Assembly: GCA_910577155.1 (NCBI GenBank)
Contig: CAJTMS010000004.1
Coordinates: 50,230-64,894 of the forward strand
Length of the DNA stretch: 14,665 nucleotides
Direction: 5' to 3'
Source of the DNA: an uncultured Mailhella sp.
GTDB lineage: Bacteria > Desulfobacterota > Desulfovibrionia > Desulfovibrionales > Desulfovibrionaceae
Positions 1 to 6,854 of the stretch are shown here, in pieces. The first letter of the stretch is position 1. Each line of letters opens with the position of its first letter. Both the position numbers and the translations under genes were made by a program. The notes under the pieces are model-generated. The model was not told the origin of the DNA and did not search any database. It saw only the letters and a program-made list of their open reading frames with translations.

Positions 1-95
1 GTGGCAGCAGAGCTGTCCATTTTCCCCATAAAAAGAGTAATTGTATATTTCTGTAATTAAATCTTGCTGTTATAAAATAAACACTATACTATACC

Positions 96-122
96 AAAGC
101 GAAGATATTATATTTTCGCTTT
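96..122. terminator. Perfect AT-rich hairpin, possible bidirectional terminator
   Basis: Bases 96-107 pair with 111-122 in a 12-pair stem (AAAGCGAAGATA with TATTTTCGCTTT, one G-T wobble) closed by a TTA loop. Short A and T runs at the two ends mean either strand could give a weak intrinsic terminator. It lies about 130 bp past the alaS stop, and the neighbour to the left is outside the window. The structure is seen directly; the terminator role is inferred. Confidence 0.45.
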
Positions 123-159
123 ATGAGAGAAAGATGATAAAAAGGAGCTGAAGACAAAT

Positions 160-220
160 CAAGGGGAAAAATTTTGGAGCTTTAGTCGTCACTAAGAGCT
201 GCAATAACGTTTTCCCCTTG
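160..220. repeat. Two-tier hairpin downstream of alaS (repeat copy 1)
   Basis: The outer arms 160-170 (CAAGGGGAAAA) and 210-220 (TTTTCCCCTTG) pair perfectly over 11 bp. Inside sits a second hairpin: 178-186 pairs with 191-200 (AGCT + TTAGT against ACTAA + AGCT, with bulged G196) around the loop CGTC. The left arm and its continuation (162-178) match 5379-5395 at 16 of 17 bases, and the right arm (209-220) matches 5399-5410 at 11 of 12. This points to a dispersed intergenic repeat. It begins about 35 bp past the alaS stop and probably also ends recA-alaS transcripts, although no strong T-run follows on the minus strand. Confidence 0.6.
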
Positions 221-254
221 AAAAGAAGGCGTGCAATCGGTGATTGAAATTACT

Positions 255-2900
255 CTAGATTAATGTTTCCAGTTTTTGCAGAGCTTCGGCAATACCTTGC
301 GGTTTGGTGCCGCCAGCCTGTGCAACATCAGGGCGTCCTCCGCCTGAACCGTCAATGCAGACAGCAACTTCTTTAATCAGACTTGGAGCAGTGTATTTTG
401 CATGTAATTCTTTGGATACATAGAGGATGAGGGAGGCTTTGTCCCCGTCTTCCATGGCAAGCAGGGCAATACCGCTGGGGATTTTAGAGCGGACATCGTC
501 CATTAAATCACGCAGAGCTTTTACGCTCATGGCAGGTACTTTTTGCGTAAGCACTTTGATACCCTTGATTTCTTTTAAGCCGCTCATAATATCGCCGCCT
601 GCAGAAGATTGGGCTTTATCAAGTTCTTTGCGCAGGCTTTTGATTTCTTTTTGCAAAGCATCGACACGGGGCAGAATTTCACCTTGTTTTGCCTTAAGTT
701 CATGACAAAGGGCTTTGCTTTCTTCACGAAGTGCCTTTACCTGACGGATAGCATTCCAGCCTGTAATGGCTTCAATACGGCGGGTTCCTGCTGCAACGCC
801 GGATTCGGAAACAATGAGGAATAAACCTGCTTCACCCGTATTGGAAAGGTGGGTTCCGCCGCAAAGTTCCATGGAAACTGTTTCGCTTTCATTGCCTACT
901 GTGAGAACGCGGACAGTATCCCCGTACTTTTCCCCAAAAAGGGCGATGGCACCTTTTTCCTGTGCTTCTTTTATGCTCATAATTTGGGCAACAGCAGGAT
1001 ATGCCCCCATAATCATTTGATTAACTTTGCATTCAACAAGGGCGATTTCTTCATCTGTCATAGGAGAAATATGGTTGAAGTCAAAGCGCAGCCGTTCAGG
1101 GCTTACCATGGAGCCTGCCTGATTGACGTGACTGCCAAGAACAGCTTTGAGTGCAGCATGAAGAAGGTGGGTACAGGTATGGTTTCTCGCTGTTGCCGCA
1201 CGATTTTTTTCATTAACAGCAAGTTCCGCTTCTTCGCCTGTGCTGATATTTCCCTGTTCGGCAGTGACTTCATGGATAATAAGGTCTTGGATTTTGAGGG
1301 TATCACCCACATTGATTTGTGAAGTACCTGTGTACATATAGCCCGTATCCCCTGTTTGTCCGCCGCCTGCACCGTAAAATGGGGTTTTTTCCGTAATAAT
1401 ATAGCCGTGTTTGCCTTCAGCAAGGGTATCTGCCTTGTTGGCATTCTCATCTAAAATACACAGCACCTTGCTTGTGGTCTTCAAGGTATCATAGCCCACA
1501 AAAAGGGATTTTGCCGTATCTGTAAGCACAGTTTTAAAGCGGGTGGTCAAGTCTTTTTCTCCGGAACCTTTCCACGCTGCCCGAGCCCGTTCTTTTTGCT
1601 GTTTCATTTCTTGATTGTAGCCGTCAACATCAACGGTAAAATTATATTTGCGGGCAATATCGTCAACAATATCAAGAGGAAAACCATAGGTGTCATAGAG
1701 TTTAAACGCAACACTGCCTGCAATGACAGTTTTCTTTTGTGCTTTTGCGTTTTGGATTTCTTCTTCTAAAAGAATTAAGCCCTTATCAAGGGTAACACGG
1801 AAGCGGTCTTCTTCTTCATGCACAACTTTCAGGACAAAATCTTTATTTTGGACAAGTTCAGGATAGGCTTTGCCCATGACTTCAATAACCTGTCCGACAG
1901 TTTTGTACATAAAAGCTTCTTTGTTCAGCCCGATAAGCGTACCAAAGCGAAGAGCACGGCGGATTAATCGGCGTAAAACATAGCCTCTGCCTTCATTGGA
2001 GGGAAGAACTCCATCCGCAATTAAAAAGGCGGCTGCACGGCTGTGGTCGGCAATAACCCGCAAGGCAGTGTCCACGTCGTTGGTATCGGGAAGACTGTAA
2101 CTATAGACAACACCGGCATCTTTTGCGGTAAATTGGATTATTTCCTGAAAAATATCGCTATCAAAATTGGAACGTTTATTTTGGCAAATGGCGGCAATAC
2201 GTTCTAAGCCCATGCCCGTATCGATGCAAGGGTGGGCAAGGGGTTCGCGCGTGCCGTCAGCCTTTTGGTTGAATTGCATGAAAACCAAATTCCAGATTTC
2301 CAGAAAACGGTCACAATCACATTTGCCGATGCCGCAGTTATCACCGCATGCCATATCTTCACCTTGGTCAACAAAAATTTCTGAGCAGGGACCACAGGGA
2401 CCGGTATCCCCCATACTCCAGAAATTATCTTTTCCGGGTATTCTAAAAATTCGTTCAGGGGCAACGCCTACTTCATCACGCCACAAATTGAAGGCTTCGT
2501 CATCATCAATATACACAGTGACATAAAGGCGGTCTTTGGGGAGTTTGAGCTCTTCAGTGACAAAATTCCATGCAAATTTCATGGCGTCTTTTTTGAAATA
2601 ATCACCAAAGGAAAAGTTGCCCAGCATTTCAAAAAGAGTATGGTGGCGGGCGGTGCGACCCACGTTTTCAAGGTCATTATGCTTTCCGCTGACGCGAAGA
2701 CATTTTTGGGCGGTTGTTGCACGCTTTGTACCGATATTTTCCTGTCCGAGAAAAACATTTTTAAATTGTACCATACCCGCATTGCAAAAGAGCAAGGTGG
2801 GGTCATTGTGGGGAATAAGAGAAGAAGAAGCAATTCTCTTATGGTTATTTTTTTCAAAATAAGTCAGGAATTTTTCACGAATTTCTTGAGCTGTAAACAT
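255..2900 (-). CDS. alaS: Alanine--tRNA ligase (AlaRS)
   Basis: This is the class II synthetase that charges tRNA-Ala and hydrolyses mischarged Ser/Gly-tRNA. At 881 residues it has the normal full length. The aminoacylation core is N-terminal, with the motif 2 region near residues 82-103 (RTARHHTLFEMLGNFSFGD). The editing domain carries the zinc-type quartet H574/H578 (HTCTH) and C680/H684 (CGGTH). The C-terminal C-Ala domain ends with a glycine-rich GSGGGRPDVAQAGG segment. A cysteine-rich stretch at 185-196 (C-x3-C-x4-C-x-C) lies in the core just after GPCGPCSEIF. The start is supported by AAAAGGAAC about 6 nt upstream, partly inside the 11-nt gap after the recA stop, so translation is probably coupled to recA. 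No recX lies between them. The assignment is secure. Confidence 0.98.
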   Translation of the reverse strand: MFTAQEIREKFLTYFEKNNHKRIASSSLIPHNDPTLLFCNAGMVQFKNVFLGQENIGTKRATTAQKCLRVSGKHNDLENVGRTARHHTLFEMLGNFSFGDYFKKDAMKFAWNFVTEELKLPKDRLYVTVYIDDDEAFNLWRDEVGVAPERIFRIPGKDNFWSMGDTGPCGPCSEIFVDQGEDMACGDNCGIGKCDCDRFLEIWNLVFMQFNQKADGTREPLAHPCIDTGMGLERIAAICQNKRSNFDSDIFQEIIQFTAKDAGVVYSYSLPDTNDVDTALRVIADHSRAAAFLIADGVLPSNEGRGYVLRRLIRRALRFGTLIGLNKEAFMYKTVGQVIEVMGKAYPELVQNKDFVLKVVHEEEDRFRVTLDKGLILLEEEIQNAKAQKKTVIAGSVAFKLYDTYGFPLDIVDDIARKYNFTVDVDGYNQEMKQQKERARAAWKGSGEKDLTTRFKTVLTDTAKSLFVGYDTLKTTSKVLCILDENANKADTLAEGKHGYIITEKTPFYGAGGGQTGDTGYMYTGTSQINVGDTLKIQDLIIHEVTAEQGNISTGEEAELAVNEKNRAATARNHTCTHLLHAALKAVLGSHVNQAGSMVSPERLRFDFNHISPMTDEEIALVECKVNQMIMGAYPAVAQIMSIKEAQEKGAIALFGEKYGDTVRVLTVGNESETVSMELCGGTHLSNTGEAGLFLIVSESGVAAGTRRIEAITGWNAIRQVKALREESKALCHELKAKQGEILPRVDALQKEIKSLRKELDKAQSSAGGDIMSGLKEIKGIKVLTQKVPAMSVKALRDLMDDVRSKIPSGIALLAMEDGDKASLILYVSKELHAKYTAPSLIKEVAVCIDGSGGGRPDVAQAGGTKPQGIAEALQKLETLI

Positions 2901-2911
2901 ATCTGTTCCTT

Positions 2912-3979
2912 TTATTCTTCCGGTTCATCAAAATCATCTTCAGACATATTGGCAAACATATCTGCATTCATGCCTAAATGCTCGATAACTTTTGCTTCAA
3001 TTTCATTGCGGAGAGCTTCGTTTTCATCAAGCATGGTACGAACATTATCTCGTCCCTGTCCCAATTTTTCAGAGCCATAGGCAAACCAAGCTCCGCTTTT
3101 ATCAATAATGCCGGCAGCTACGCCCAAATCAATGATTTCTGCAGAACGGGAAATGCCTGTTCCAAAAATAATATCGAATTTTGCTTCTCTAAAAGGAGGA
3201 GCCATTTTGTTTTTGACTACTTTGACGCGGGTTGTCGCACCGTAGGATTCTTCTTTATCCTTGAGGGTCTGCACTTTTCTGATATCCATGCGGACAGAGC
3301 TGTAGAATTTGAGCGCATTGCCGCCCGTTGTGGTTTCAGGACTGCCGTAGCCCATCATGCCGATTTTCATACGGATTTGGTTAATGAAAATAACACAGGT
3401 TTTGGATTTATGAATAGTTCCTGTTAATTTGCGCAGGGCATGGCTCATAAGACGGGCATGTCCGCCCACTTGTGTTTCACCCATATTGCCCTCAAGTTCT
3501 GACTGAGGAATAAGCGCTGCTACAGAGTCAATAACAACGAGGTCCACAGCTCCTGAACGCACAAGCATGTCAGCAATATCAAGGGCTTGTTCCCCATGGT
3601 CAGGCTGAGAAATAAGAAGCTCATCTACTTTTACTCCAAGACGTGCGGCATAGGTGGTATCAAGGGCATGTTCCGCGTCAATAAAAGCAGCTGTGCCGCC
3701 TTGTTTCTGACATTCTGCAATAATATGCAGGGTCAGGGTAGTTTTACCGGAAGATTCCGGACCATAAATTTCTGTAACGCGTCCTTTTGGTACACCGCCA
3801 ATGCCGAGTGCAAGGTCAAGTCCGATAGAACCTGTTGGAATAACGGGGACTTGCACATGGGCACTGTCAGATAATTTCATGACTGCACCTTGTCCATATT
3901 TTTTTTCAATGGTGGAGAGTGCAGTTTTAAGCGCTTCTAATTTTGCATCTTCTTGTGAAACTGTGGGCTTTTTTGCCAT
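2912..3979 (-). CDS. recA: Recombinase RecA
   Basis: RecA is the ATP-dependent DNA strand-exchange protein for homologous recombination, and the coprotease for LexA self-cleavage in SOS-proficient bacteria. It has 355 residues, typical length. Walker A is GPESSGKT at 73-80, the catalytic glutamate is E102 in DAEHALD, and Walker B is LVVID at 146-150. The DNA-binding L1/L2 region covers about 160-222, including INQIRMKIG and GSPETTTGGNALKFY. The C-terminus is an acidic tail (SEDDFDEPEE), as usual. No intein or frameshift is present. AAAAGG lies about 10 nt upstream of the ATG. It is the first gene of a recA-alaS operon and is transcribed away from the PP-loop gene. I could not find a convincing LexA box upstream. 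Confidence 0.99.
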   Translation of the reverse strand: MAKKPTVSQEDAKLEALKTALSTIEKKYGQGAVMKLSDSAHVQVPVIPTGSIGLDLALGIGGVPKGRVTEIYGPESSGKTTLTLHIIAECQKQGGTAAFIDAEHALDTTYAARLGVKVDELLISQPDHGEQALDIADMLVRSGAVDLVVIDSVAALIPQSELEGNMGETQVGGHARLMSHALRKLTGTIHKSKTCVIFINQIRMKIGMMGYGSPETTTGGNALKFYSSVRMDIRKVQTLKDKEESYGATTRVKVVKNKMAPPFREAKFDIIFGTGISRSAEIIDLGVAAGIIDKSGAWFAYGSEKLGQGRDNVRTMLDENEALRNEIEAKVIEHLGMNADMFANMSEDDFDEPEE

Positions 3980-4016
3980 AGTGTTTTTTTCCTTTTTATT
4001 GTTTGACTAATATTCC

Positions 4017-4045
4017 TTTTTACCTTTTTTAGCATAAATTGTCAA
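4017..4045 (-). promoter_or_regulatory. Predicted sigma70-type promoter of recA
   Basis: On the minus strand a perfect -35 TTGACA (4045-4040) is followed by a 17-nt spacer and a -10 TAAAAA (4022-4017, 4 of 6 matches to TATAAT). It lies about 40 nt upstream of the recA ATG. No palindromic operator overlaps it. Confidence 0.6.
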
Positions 4046-4087
4046 ATAAACTGCTGTCCTAACCTGCTTGTTTCTTGATTTTCTGTC

Positions 4088-4115
4088 TTGCCTTTTCAAC
4101 GGGCTTTGGTATACT
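4088..4115 (+). promoter_or_regulatory. Predicted promoter of the PP-loop/NFACT-R gene
   Basis: The plus strand has -35 TTGCCT (4088-4093), a 16-nt spacer and -10 TATACT (4110-4115, 5 of 6 matches to TATAAT), 26 nt before the first ATG at 4141. It stands back to back with the recA promoter, with about 42 bp between the two -35 boxes. Confidence 0.6.
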
Positions 4116-4140
4116 TTTTTCATGATAAAACAATAGGGTA

Positions 4141-5241
4141 ATGATGAATATGAAAAATGACGAATATGCCCGCTATGACGGCTTGGCTCTTTTTTCAGGG
4201 GGCTTGGACAGTATTTTAGCGGCACGGCTGCTCATGGAACAAGGCAAAAAAATTCTTTGCCTGCATTTTACCAGTCCTTTTTTTGGAGATGAAAAAGCTG
4301 TTCCGGTGTGGGAAAAGAAATACGGCTTGGAGATTATTGCTGTTGATATTGCCGAAGAATATTGCCGGATGCTTTGCCATAATCCTGCCAATGGCTTTGG
4401 CAGTGCATTAAATCCCTGTGTTGACTGCAAAATTTTAATGATGAAAAAAGCAAAAACGCTTATGGCACAATTCGGAGCCAAGTTTTTAATCTCGGGGGAA
4501 GTGATAGGACAGCGTCCCATGTCACAGCGCCGGGATACCTTGCACGTGATACGCCGTGATGCCGAGGTAAAAGATATATTGCTCCGTCCCTTATGTGCCA
4601 AATGTATGGAGCCGACACCCTTTGAATTATCAGGGGAAGTGGAAAGAGAAAAATTACTCGGCATTTATGGACGGGGCAGAAAAGAACAGCTTGCTTTGGC
4701 AAAAACATTCAATATTACGGATATTCCTACGGCTGCAGGCGGCTGCAAACTCACAGAAAAAGAAAATGCCCGCCGCTATTATGAAGTCATGCAAAAAGTG
4801 CAGCATCCAAGTGCCAATGACTTTTTCCTTGCCAACCATGGCAGACAGCTTTGGGGCAGTCAGCCCTGCAACAAAAATATCTGGGTAAGCATTGGGCGAA
4901 AACAGGCAGATAATGAGCAAATGCAGCAATATAAAAAGTCCGGTGATTATGTGCTTCGCATTGAGCATTTTCCAAGTCCCTATTGTATTGTCCGTCACAC
5001 ACAAAATCTGCCCGTGCCGGTAGAGGAACTCCGGATAATCGGCAGTATTTTAGCCTCATATTCCAATAAAGCCTATGCTTTTTTTGCTGAAAAAAAGGAA
5101 AGAATTTCCATAAAAATCGAACATGAAAAGGCGATAGAACGGATACTTGTTGAACCAATGCGTTCAGAGCACTATAAAGAATTGCATTTTGACGAAATAA
5201 AAGAAGAATTGCAGAAACGCAAAAAAAATATGGCAGAGTAA
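4141..5241 (+). CDS. ThiI/MnmA-like PP-loop protein with C-terminal NFACT-R-like domain; predicted RNA thiolation enzyme
   Basis: The 366-residue protein has a PP-loop ATPase core. The adenylation loop SGGLDS is at 19-24, CVDC at 93-96, a ThiI-like GEVIGQRPMSQ at 119-129 followed by LLRPL, then CAKC at 152-155 and AAGGCKLT at 198-205. The THUMP and rhodanese domains of classical ThiI are absent. From about 240 onward, IGRKQADNEQ (252-261), GDYVLRIEHFPSPYCIVR (268-285) and the following helices resemble the NFACT-R (DUF814) fold, whose consensus has GR-x-ND, D-x-W-x-H and PGSH-type positions. Members of this architecture are often labelled tRNA 2-thiouridylase (trmU), but the fusion makes it a separate family. 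I infer adenylation of an RNA base followed by sulfur insertion, with the NFACT-R part binding RNA. The Shine-Dalgarno AGGG (4135-4138) fits ATG 4144 or 4150 as well as or better than 4141, so the true start may be one or three codons downstream. Confidence 0.8.
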   Translation: MMNMKNDEYARYDGLALFSGGLDSILAARLLMEQGKKILCLHFTSPFFGDEKAVPVWEKKYGLEIIAVDIAEEYCRMLCHNPANGFGSALNPCVDCKILMMKKAKTLMAQFGAKFLISGEVIGQRPMSQRRDTLHVIRRDAEVKDILLRPLCAKCMEPTPFELSGEVEREKLLGIYGRGRKEQLALAKTFNITDIPTAAGGCKLTEKENARRYYEVMQKVQHPSANDFFLANHGRQLWGSQPCNKNIWVSIGRKQADNEQMQQYKKSGDYVLRIEHFPSPYCIVRHTQNLPVPVEELRIIGSILASYSNKAYAFFAEKKERISIKIEHEKAIERILVEPMRSEHYKELHFDEIKEELQKRKKNMAE

Positions 5242-5270
5242 TGAGATTTTTACCGATGACGTTCAGTGTT

Positions 5271-5288
5271 ATTTTTCTTCGGAAAAAT
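5271..5288. other. Small UUCG-tetraloop hairpin after the PP-loop gene
   Basis: ATTTTTC (5271-5277) pairs perfectly with GAAAAAT (5282-5288) around TTCG, giving a stable C(UUCG)G tetraloop in the plus-strand transcript. It starts 30 nt past the stop codon. No T-run follows, so it may protect the mRNA 3' end rather than terminate transcription. Confidence 0.4.
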
Positions 5289-5377
5289 GAGATCTGCTGT
5301 TCCTTTCTGTAATGAACCTTTTACATTCTGTCAGATAACTCGAATTTATTGTAAAAGTTAAAACGTTTTGAACGGGA

Positions 5378-5410
5378 CAGGGGAAAAACTTTGGAAAAGT
5401 TTTCCCCCTG
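5378..5410. terminator. Long hairpin between convergent genes (repeat copy 2), probable bidirectional terminator
   Basis: Arms 5378-5392 (CAGGGGAAAAACTTT) and 5396-5410 (AAAGTTTTCCCCCTG) form a 15-position stem with one A-C mismatch and a GGA loop. It sits between the plus-strand PP-loop gene (stop 5241) and the minus-strand AlgX-like gene (stop 5451), where a shared terminator is expected. T-rich tracts lie a few bases beyond each side but do not abut the stem. Its arms match those of the hairpin at 160-220. Confidence 0.6.
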
Positions 5411-5450
5411 CATAAAAATTTTTCTCATGTAAACGGAACAGCTTTATAAT

Positions 5451-6479
5451 TTATGAAATTTTTTTATGGGACAGAAGCTTGATAAGCTTTTGTTCGTCAA
5501 AACCATGCTGTGAACAGAGATAGGCAAGAATATGCTCCACTGTAAAGTGCGGTTTTTGGAATAAAAAAATTATTTCCTGTAAAATTTGTACGTGTTCGTC
5601 GGGCAGGAGGAATGCATATTGTTTTAATTCTTTTTGCTGGAGCAGGGTATTTTTTCCGGAAATTAAAAATTTATAGAGTAATGCTTCAAAAAAGCTTTGG
5701 AAGCGGATTTCTTCCGCAGAATGGATAAAGTTTTCCGCATGGCAGTTTATGACAGTATCCGGTTGGATTTTTAGTAAAATATCCTTATCAAAACCGGTAG
5801 TCTGGAAAAAGAACACATGGCTGAAATATTGGCTGATGGTATTAATGCAAAAACGGGAAAAGGAATCTCCAAAAATCACGGCAATGTTTTTACTGTGGAT
5901 TTTATTTTCACAAATAATCAGTCCGCCGACATTTTCTATCTGGTTATAATAAATAATATTATTTTGCGGATAGCGATAGCAGAGCCCCTCAGGACAAGGT
6001 TCGGAATGGATTTTTACCCATAAATCGTGCAGGGGGACTGCATAAAACGGCTCGATTTCAGCAGGCAATTCTTGTTTTAAAAGAGATGCATAAAATTTAT
6101 CACAGCCAAAATCATTCCAATGGGTATCATATTGATAATAGCAATGGCTTTCTTTTTTGAGTTCCTGAAAAAAAGCAAGAGGATACACTGCCCCTGTATT
6201 TTTTTGCAGCTGTCTTGCGGGACGCAGTTCTGAAATTGTGTAACTGGCTAATTTGTCCGCATAAACACATTGCTTTAACGGAAGAATGATAAAATGATAG
6301 TCTGCCCCTAATGAGGAACAACATTCTTTGCGCTCTTCCAGCAGCGTTTTCCACGTTCGGAGTTGTTTGTTTGTGAGAGCAGATTTTCCCTGTAAAATAT
6401 TGTGGATATAATTTGTGCCCTGATAGGCAAAGAGCCAATTGTCGTCACTTATTAATACATCATTTAAAACGCTGTACAT
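5451..6479 (-). CDS. AlgX/AlgJ-like SGNH hydrolase-fold protein, putative glycan O-acetyltransferase
   Basis: The 342-residue protein shows the marks of the AlgX/AlgJ (DHHW) family. The N-terminus has ISDDNWLFAYQG (10-21), then WKTLLEERKECCSSLGADYHFIILP (43-67 region) resembling the family's PNK segment. The catalytic D-x-H-W is D118-T-H120-W121, and GDSFS at 204-208 supplies the likely nucleophile S206. Known relatives acetylate polysaccharides such as alginate in the periplasm. No signal peptide or membrane helix is visible, and the ATG lies only 5 nt after the upstream stop with no clear Shine-Dalgarno sequence. Translation is therefore probably coupled, and the protein appears cytoplasmic as encoded. 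No glycosyltransferase or MBOAT acetyl transporter is adjacent. Fold confidence is good; the substrate is unknown. It is the last gene of the minus-strand run. Confidence 0.75.
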   Translation of the reverse strand: MYSVLNDVLISDDNWLFAYQGTNYIHNILQGKSALTNKQLRTWKTLLEERKECCSSLGADYHFIILPLKQCVYADKLASYTISELRPARQLQKNTGAVYPLAFFQELKKESHCYYQYDTHWNDFGCDKFYASLLKQELPAEIEPFYAVPLHDLWVKIHSEPCPEGLCYRYPQNNIIYYNQIENVGGLIICENKIHSKNIAVIFGDSFSRFCINTISQYFSHVFFFQTTGFDKDILLKIQPDTVINCHAENFIHSAEEIRFQSFFEALLYKFLISGKNTLLQQKELKQYAFLLPDEHVQILQEIIFLFQKPHFTVEHILAYLCSQHGFDEQKLIKLLSHKKIS

Positions 6480-6484
6480 GACGA

Positions 6485-6823
6485 TTAAAGGTTTTCAATA
6501 AGTTTATCCAAATTATTGGGCTCGTTTTCCTGATAATCTTCCGGATAAAGAAGTTCGGACATAAACCATGGGGAATTGACAGCCAGAGCCTGTTTTGCAC
6601 TGTTTGAAAAGCCGTGCAGCGCGGCTAAAATATTTTTAGCATTTGTAACTGCACTCACATCCTGCTTTTGGGCATTTTCATACAGATTGGAAAGAATAGC
6701 TGCCTTTTCACGGACACAGTCAAGGTATTGCTGTTTGTTGTCAGCCGCAATAGCTTGTTTTTTCTTTGCTTCAAGAGCATGGATTTGTGCCGCTGTCTGC
6801 ATAAGATATTCTTTTAATTGCAT
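6485..6823 (-). CDS. Small helical protein of unknown function
   Basis: I do not recognise this 112-residue protein. Residues 1 to about 60 are rich in Ala, Lys, Gln and Glu with few helix breakers (AQIHALEAKKKQAIAADNKQ), which suggests a coiled coil or helical hairpin. A second segment carries NSPWFMSELLYPEDY (83-97), and the tail is acidic (EPNNLDKLIENL). There is no signal peptide, membrane helix, cysteine cluster or known motif. AAAGGAG about 6 nt upstream of the ATG is a strong ribosome site, so the gene is probably real. It lies 31 nt after the aminotransferase gene and 5 nt before the AlgX-like gene. Size and composition recall small export-chaperone-like proteins, but nothing supports such a call. 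Confidence 0.7.
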   Translation of the reverse strand: MQLKEYLMQTAAQIHALEAKKKQAIAADNKQQYLDCVREKAAILSNLYENAQKQDVSAVTNAKNILAALHGFSNSAKQALAVNSPWFMSELLYPEDYQENEPNNLDKLIENL

Positions 6824-6854
6824 GACTTCTCCTTTTAATCCGTTTAAACAGTGG

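Noticed and set aside
20..27. TTTTCCCC as a third copy of the hairpin repeat arm
   Set aside because: Eight bases only, with no matching left arm within the window.
1..60. Open frame from base 1 to TAA at 58-60, possibly the end of a plus-strand gene
   Set aside because: Twenty codons with no recognisable sequence. The other two plus frames also stay open for 9 to 17 codons, so there is no evidence for a gene end.
1103..1450. 115-residue minus-strand frame inside alaS, and many similar frames inside alaS, recA, gatA and rsmI
   Set aside because: They lie in other frames of clear, full-length conserved genes, show no family motif and have no ribosome site of note.
4007..4225. 72-residue minus-strand frame overlapping the recA promoter and the start of the PP-loop gene
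   Set aside because: It covers both predicted promoters and is antisense to the conserved PP-loop start; its sequence shows no motif.
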